Assembly (NCBI GenBank): GCA_007116425.1
Contig: SKIL01000369.1
Span: 1 to 8,376, forward strand
Length of the DNA stretch: 8,376 bases
Origin: Bacteriovoracaceae bacterium
GTDB lineage: Bacteria; Bdellovibrionota; Bacteriovoracia; Bacteriovoracales; Bacteriovoracaceae
Direction of reading: 5' to 3'
Positions 5,845-8,376 of this stretch are shown piece after piece. Both the position numbers and the translations under genes were made by a program. The notes under the pieces are model-generated. The model was not told where the DNA came from. It worked only from the letters and a program-made list of their open reading frames with translations, and ran no database searches. The stretch's first letter is position 1; every line of letters begins with the position of its first letter.

Positions 5845-6234
5845 ATGAATGACGTAAGAATTATCAAGCGCTACCAAAACCGCAAACTCTACGACACTCA
5901 CCAAAGCTGTTATGTCACTCTTGAAGAAATCGCCCAAATCATTCGTGAAGGGAATGAGATTCAGGTTATCGACAACAAGTCAAAAAATGACATTACATAC
6001 CAAACAATGCTTCAGCTTCTTGCTGACCAAGAGAGAAAGTCAACAAGAGCAGGTGATGTTAACCTTCTTAAGCGTGTTATCAGATCAGAAGAAGGGACTT
6101 TTACTGGATACATTAGAACTCTTGAAGGAACTGAAGAGACAACAGAAGCTCAGCCTAATACTGACGCTTTCCGTCCATTCGTTCAGAGCAACGAGTTAAA
6201 TTCAGGAATTGAAACTCCTAACACTTTAAACTAG
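5845..6234 (+). CDS. phaR: PhaR-type polyhydroxyalkanoate regulator, short form
   Basis: Residues ~6-65 form the PHB/PHA accumulation regulator DNA-binding domain. The family hallmark RYQNRKLYDT (9-18) is followed by YVTLEEIAQIIREG (23-36) and the conserved VIDNKS and ITYQTMLQLL stretch. In PHA-producing bacteria PhaR binds DNA and polyester granules and represses phasin genes and itself. This copy has 129 residues, whereas classical PhaR proteins are nearer 180-200. The usual C-terminal PHB_acc region is missing, replaced by an acidic, low-complexity Thr/Glu/Asn tail, so granule sensing may be absent or different. The ATG has AGGGG at 5832-5836, 8 nt upstream. The gene is monocistronic by appearance: its own promoter and leader before it and a strong terminator after it. 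No PHA synthase, depolymerase or phasin is in the window, so its targets are unknown. The domain call is secure, while the PHA role is inferred. Confidence 0.85.
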   Translation: MNDVRIIKRYQNRKLYDTHQSCYVTLEEIAQIIREGNEIQVIDNKSKNDITYQTMLQLLADQERKSTRAGDVNLLKRVIRSEEGTFTGYIRTLEGTEETTEAQPNTDAFRPFVQSNELNSGIETPNTLN

Positions 6235-6262
6235 GATAAGGCTGAAAATTCTTGTCCATGGG

Positions 6263-6291
6263 AAGCCCCCTCGCAAGAGGGGGCTTTTTTT
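6263..6291 (+). terminator. Strong intrinsic terminator after phaR
   Basis: AAGCCCCCTC (6263-6272) pairs with GAGGGGGCTT (6277-6286) over 10 bp, closed by a GCAA tetraloop, and seven T residues run from 6285 to 6291. This is a textbook Rho-independent terminator 28 nt after the phaR stop. The next gene starts only 28 nt beyond the T-run. Confidence 0.95.
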
Positions 6292-6318
6292 ATTTTGTTA
6301 TATTTGGAGCTTAAGTTC

Positions 6319-6987
6319 ATGAAAAAAATTTCGCTTATTTCTCTCAGTTTCCTCACCCTAGGCCTGATAAGTCTTCCAACTCAGGCACAAGGCCTACAGG
6401 AAGTGCTCTCGCAAGGAGAACCAAAGGAAGAATCGACTAGCTCTAGGCCCGCGAGGTCTCAAAGAAACCCTAGTAATTCTGAGATATATTCAAACTTACA
6501 AACTCACTCGGTTGGGCTTGGTATTGGTCAAACATTCTTAAAGTCAGACCACGGCCGTCTTGGAGACGATAAGATTACCTGGGATCTCTTCTACGGTTAC
6601 CGCGCCAGCCACTCATTTGATTTTGTGGCCAACTTTCATCATATGAAACATAAATTTGGTGAGACCTACACCCAGACCACAGGGCTTGCTCTTGGCCTAA
6701 AGGCAAGAATCTTTCAATTCGATAACTTCTCTCCCTATCTATTAGGTGGATTTGGATTTTATCAGCCAAAGCATCGAAGAGTTGTGGAAGGTCAACAAAT
6801 TACTTCCGACTCAAAAACAACTTTTGGTTGGCATATTGGAAGTGGGGCCGAACTTCAACTCAACCGTCACTTTTCTACCGGAGTTCTTCTGCATATTCAC
6901 AATCCGTTTAAGATTGAACAGGCCGATAAGGCCGACGTTGAAGGCTGGTATTATAAACTGATGCTCACCGGGGCCTATACTTTTTAA
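6319..6987 (+). CDS. Outer-membrane beta-barrel protein (eight-stranded OMP type)
   Basis: I chose the ATG at 6319 over the upstream TTG at 6295 because it has GGAG (6306-6309) 9 nt before it and puts a clean signal peptide at the N-terminus: MKK, a hydrophobic core of ~15 residues, then a probable signal peptidase I site after TQA or QAQ near residue 24. The product has 222 residues, about 198 after cleavage. After a Ser/Arg-rich linker the chain shows about eight amphipathic segments separated by turns, for example SVGLGIGQTFLK, ITWDLFYGYRAS, TQTTGLALGLKARIF and a last strand ending GAYTF. A C-terminal Phe is the typical BAM recognition residue. Size and pattern fit the small outer-membrane beta-barrel domain family, whose members differ widely in function. 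The stop TAA shares its last A with the ATG of the next gene, so the two are translationally coupled. Specific function unknown. Confidence 0.85.
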   Translation: MKKISLISLSFLTLGLISLPTQAQGLQEVLSQGEPKEESTSSRPARSQRNPSNSEIYSNLQTHSVGLGIGQTFLKSDHGRLGDDKITWDLFYGYRASHSFDFVANFHHMKHKFGETYTQTTGLALGLKARIFQFDNFSPYLLGGFGFYQPKHRRVVEGQQITSDSKTTFGWHIGSGAELQLNRHFSTGVLLHIHNPFKIEQADKADVEGWYYKLMLTGAYTF

Positions 6988-7817
6988 TGAGTACCTCTGT
7001 GCACCCAAGACTTATTTTTGTAACAGGTAAAGGTGGCGTAGGGAAAACCTCTATGGCCTTATCCTTGTGTTTACATCTGAAACAAAAAGGCCTTGAAGTA
7101 AAATATAATTGCTTTGATCAAATTCCAGAACACGATATTTGTCGCGCGCTTGAAATAGACGTCCTTGAGCTCAGTCATACCAAAAGTGCTGAAGCCTATA
7201 TCGTAAAGAAATTGGGAAGCCAAACTCTCGCGAGGTGGGTCATGAAGACGCCCTTTTTTAGCGCTCTGTTTAGTATGCTTCCAGGGTTTGGAATGATGAT
7301 CGTGCTTGGACATATCCTCGATCATCTTGAGCAAAACCCAAATCTTCATTTAGTTGTCGATTCGCCTTCTTCTGGTCACGCACTCACTATGCTTGAGTCC
7401 ACGCATAATTTTAAGGAAATGTTTGGCAAGGGTAAACTCGTTGAGGATATTGGAAAGATGCACGCCGTGCTTAACGATCCCTCGAGAGTGGCCATGACGA
7501 TTGTATCTCTTCCAACAGAGATGGCCTTACAAGAAGGTCTAGAGCTTGAAAAGAGTATCAAGGAGCTCAACTTCACCAATGTAAAAATCCTTCTCAATGA
7601 TATCTATCACCTCTCGCAAGAACTTCAAGGATGCCATACAGAGTTTATCCCATCATTTCTCGAGTCTAAGATTGCTGGTGAAAAAGAAGTCAGCGAGCAA
7701 TACAAAGAAAGTATTTTTTCACGTTTTCCACATATCTCAAAGGATTCACAAGTTGAGTTAGTGCAAGAACTTTCCACCCAATGGAAAGAACACGAGCAAC
7801 AAGGGGGTCTGATTTGA
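6987..7817 (+). CDS. ArsA/Get3-like ATPase, first of a tandem pair
   Basis: This is a P-loop ATPase of the ArsA/Get3 branch of the SIMIBI class. The 276 residues carry the deviant Walker A GKGGVGKTS at 14-22, including the signature Lys15 that reaches across the dimer, and a switch II motif DSPSSGH at 125-131 equivalent to DTAPTGH in ArsA and Get3. Switch I is altered: FDQIP (43-47) stands where relatives have TDPA, although Asp44 may still serve as the catalytic acid. A hydrophobic stretch at 88-110 could line a groove for a membrane-protein client. The CxxC zinc pair of eukaryotic Get3 is not seen. Neither arsR, arsB nor arsC is nearby, so arsenite export is unlikely. Its ATG overlaps the stop of the porin-like gene by 1 nt and lacks a strong ribosome binding site of its own. 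With the next gene it resembles the actinobacterial pair Rv3679/Rv3680. Substrate unknown. Confidence 0.85.
   Translation: MSTSVHPRLIFVTGKGGVGKTSMALSLCLHLKQKGLEVKYNCFDQIPEHDICRALEIDVLELSHTKSAEAYIVKKLGSQTLARWVMKTPFFSALFSMLPGFGMMIVLGHILDHLEQNPNLHLVVDSPSSGHALTMLESTHNFKEMFGKGKLVEDIGKMHAVLNDPSRVAMTIVSLPTEMALQEGLELEKSIKELNFTNVKILLNDIYHLSQELQGCHTEFIPSFLESKIAGEKEVSEQYKESIFSRFPHISKDSQVELVQELSTQWKEHEQQGGLI
7802..7806 (+). promoter_or_regulatory. Ribosome binding site that fixes a TTG start
   Basis: AGGGG at 7802-7806 lies 7 nt before the TTG at 7814. It decides the start of the second ATPase, because no ATG exists in that frame before the Walker A motif. Confidence 0.7.
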
Positions 7818-8376
7818 TTCCCAACAAGCCAATTGAGATTTTTTGTGGGACCGGTGGTGTCGGGAAGACGACACTGGCCACTTCGCGGGCCCTGCACTTA
7901 AGTTTGCAAGGCAAGCGAGTTCTCTTAATAACGATTGATCCAGCGAAGCGACTCAAGCAAGTCCTGCAAATTGATGATGATACAGAGGGAATAATTCACC
8001 AGGTCTCGAACTCGAAAATACTGCGCGATCAAAGCTCTGACGATACAGGAAGCTTCGATGCACTTTTAATGTCACCACTAGCGACACTCAGAAGAGTGGC
8101 ACCAAACTCTGATACGAGTGATGATAAAAAGTTTGAGAATCCAATTCTCGATATTTTGTCTCGCCCCAACGGTGGAATGAATGAAATCTTGGCGATTGTT
8201 GAGGTTCAGCACCAGCTCGAATCCCAAAAATATGACACGATTGTGTTGGACACACCTCCGGGCAAACACTTTATCGACTTTCTTCAGGCCTCAAGTAAAA
8301 TTCAAAAGTTTTTTGATAAAAGTTTTATCGATATTTTTCGCTATCTTGGAAAAAAAACGGATAACGAGCCGACAAA
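7814..8376 (+). CDS. ArsA/Get3-like ATPase, second of a tandem pair, 3' end outside window
   Basis: The frame opens at TTG 7814, overlaps the stop of the previous gene by 4 nt and is still open at the right edge after 187 codons. Walker A is GTGGVGKTT at 12-20. Here Thr13 replaces the signature lysine found in ArsA, Get3 and the partner protein, while the catalytic-phosphate Lys18 is kept. Switch I, TIDPAKRL at 40-47, is well conserved, and switch II is DTPPGKHFIDFL at 146-157. This combination (no signature Lys, DPA kept, DTPP switch II) is the one I associate with the B-type member of bacterial ArsA-like pairs such as Rv3680. A Ser/Asp-rich insert at 72-106 is probably a surface loop. The protein likely works as a heterodimer with the product of the preceding gene, in the cytoplasm or at the inner membrane. 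Role in targeting membrane proteins or in another process is not shown. Confidence 0.85.
   Translation, partial: MIPNKPIEIFCGTGGVGKTTLATSRALHLSLQGKRVLLITIDPAKRLKQVLQIDDDTEGIIHQVSNSKILRDQSSDDTGSFDALLMSPLATLRRVAPNSDTSDDKKFENPILDILSRPNGGMNEILAIVEVQHQLESQKYDTIVLDTPPGKHFIDFLQASSKIQKFFDKSFIDIFRYLGKKTDNEPT

Noticed and set aside
5620..5937. Minus-strand 105-codon open frame across the phaR promoter and start
   Set aside because: It covers the phaR promoter, leader and conserved N-terminal codons in antisense, has no ribosome binding site and no domain-like sequence.
5912..6199. Plus-strand open frame inside phaR in another frame
   Set aside because: It lies wholly within phaR, whose own frame has a clear conserved domain.
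7625..7956. Two minus-strand open frames over the junction of the ATPase genes
   Set aside because: They are antisense to the Walker A and C-terminal coding parts of the ATPases and encode Cys/Pro-rich sequence typical of shadow frames.
6987..8376. Arsenite efflux ATPase (ArsA) function
   Set aside because: The two halves are separate proteins with divergent motifs, and no arsenic-resistance genes are present, so family membership does not justify the ArsA role.

Overview
The window most resembles a predatory or free-living member of the Bdellovibrionota, probably of the Bacteriovorax/Halobacteriovorax type. This placement is an inference from moderate-to-low GC content, short A-rich leaders, a short PhaR-like protein, a large TPR lipoprotein and a tandem pair of ArsA/Get3-like ATPases. 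No rRNA or other marker gene is present to confirm it. I see no tRNA, rRNA, CRISPR array, insertion sequence or phage gene.

Left part, minus strand (5328 down to 1). Five genes read the same way and look like one transcription unit. In order of transcription they are: a 671-residue TPR lipoprotein; an overlapping small lipoprotein of unknown function, possibly LolB-like; the peptide-transporter ATPases oppD and oppF; and a gene that runs off the left edge whose product faintly resembles the start of an HD-type domain. A good extended -10 promoter lies about 130 nt before the TPR gene, leaving a leader with potential alternative hairpins. No permease or solute-binding subunit accompanies oppDF in the window. 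The last gene appears to have its ribosome binding site inside a perfect 9-bp hairpin.

Middle (5329-5844). A 516-bp divergent intergenic region separates the minus-strand block from a plus-strand phaR-like regulator gene. It holds promoters in both directions, two TGC-N3-GCA palindromes that resemble described PhaR operators, an 8-bp inverted repeat around a TTGACA box, and two small hairpins in the phaR leader.

Right part, plus strand (5845 to 8376). phaR ends at a strong intrinsic terminator. Directly behind it comes a tightly packed operon: an eight-stranded outer-membrane beta-barrel protein, then two ArsA/Get3-like ATPases, the second cut by the window edge. The three genes overlap by 1 and 4 nt, so translation is probably coupled. 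The two ATPases are not equivalent. The first keeps the signature lysine of the deviant Walker A motif, and the second has threonine there but keeps the switch I Asp-Pro-Ala motif that is altered in the first. This pattern fits an obligate heterodimer like the paired bacterial Get3 homologues of actinobacteria (Rv3679/Rv3680). It is the most interesting system in the window.
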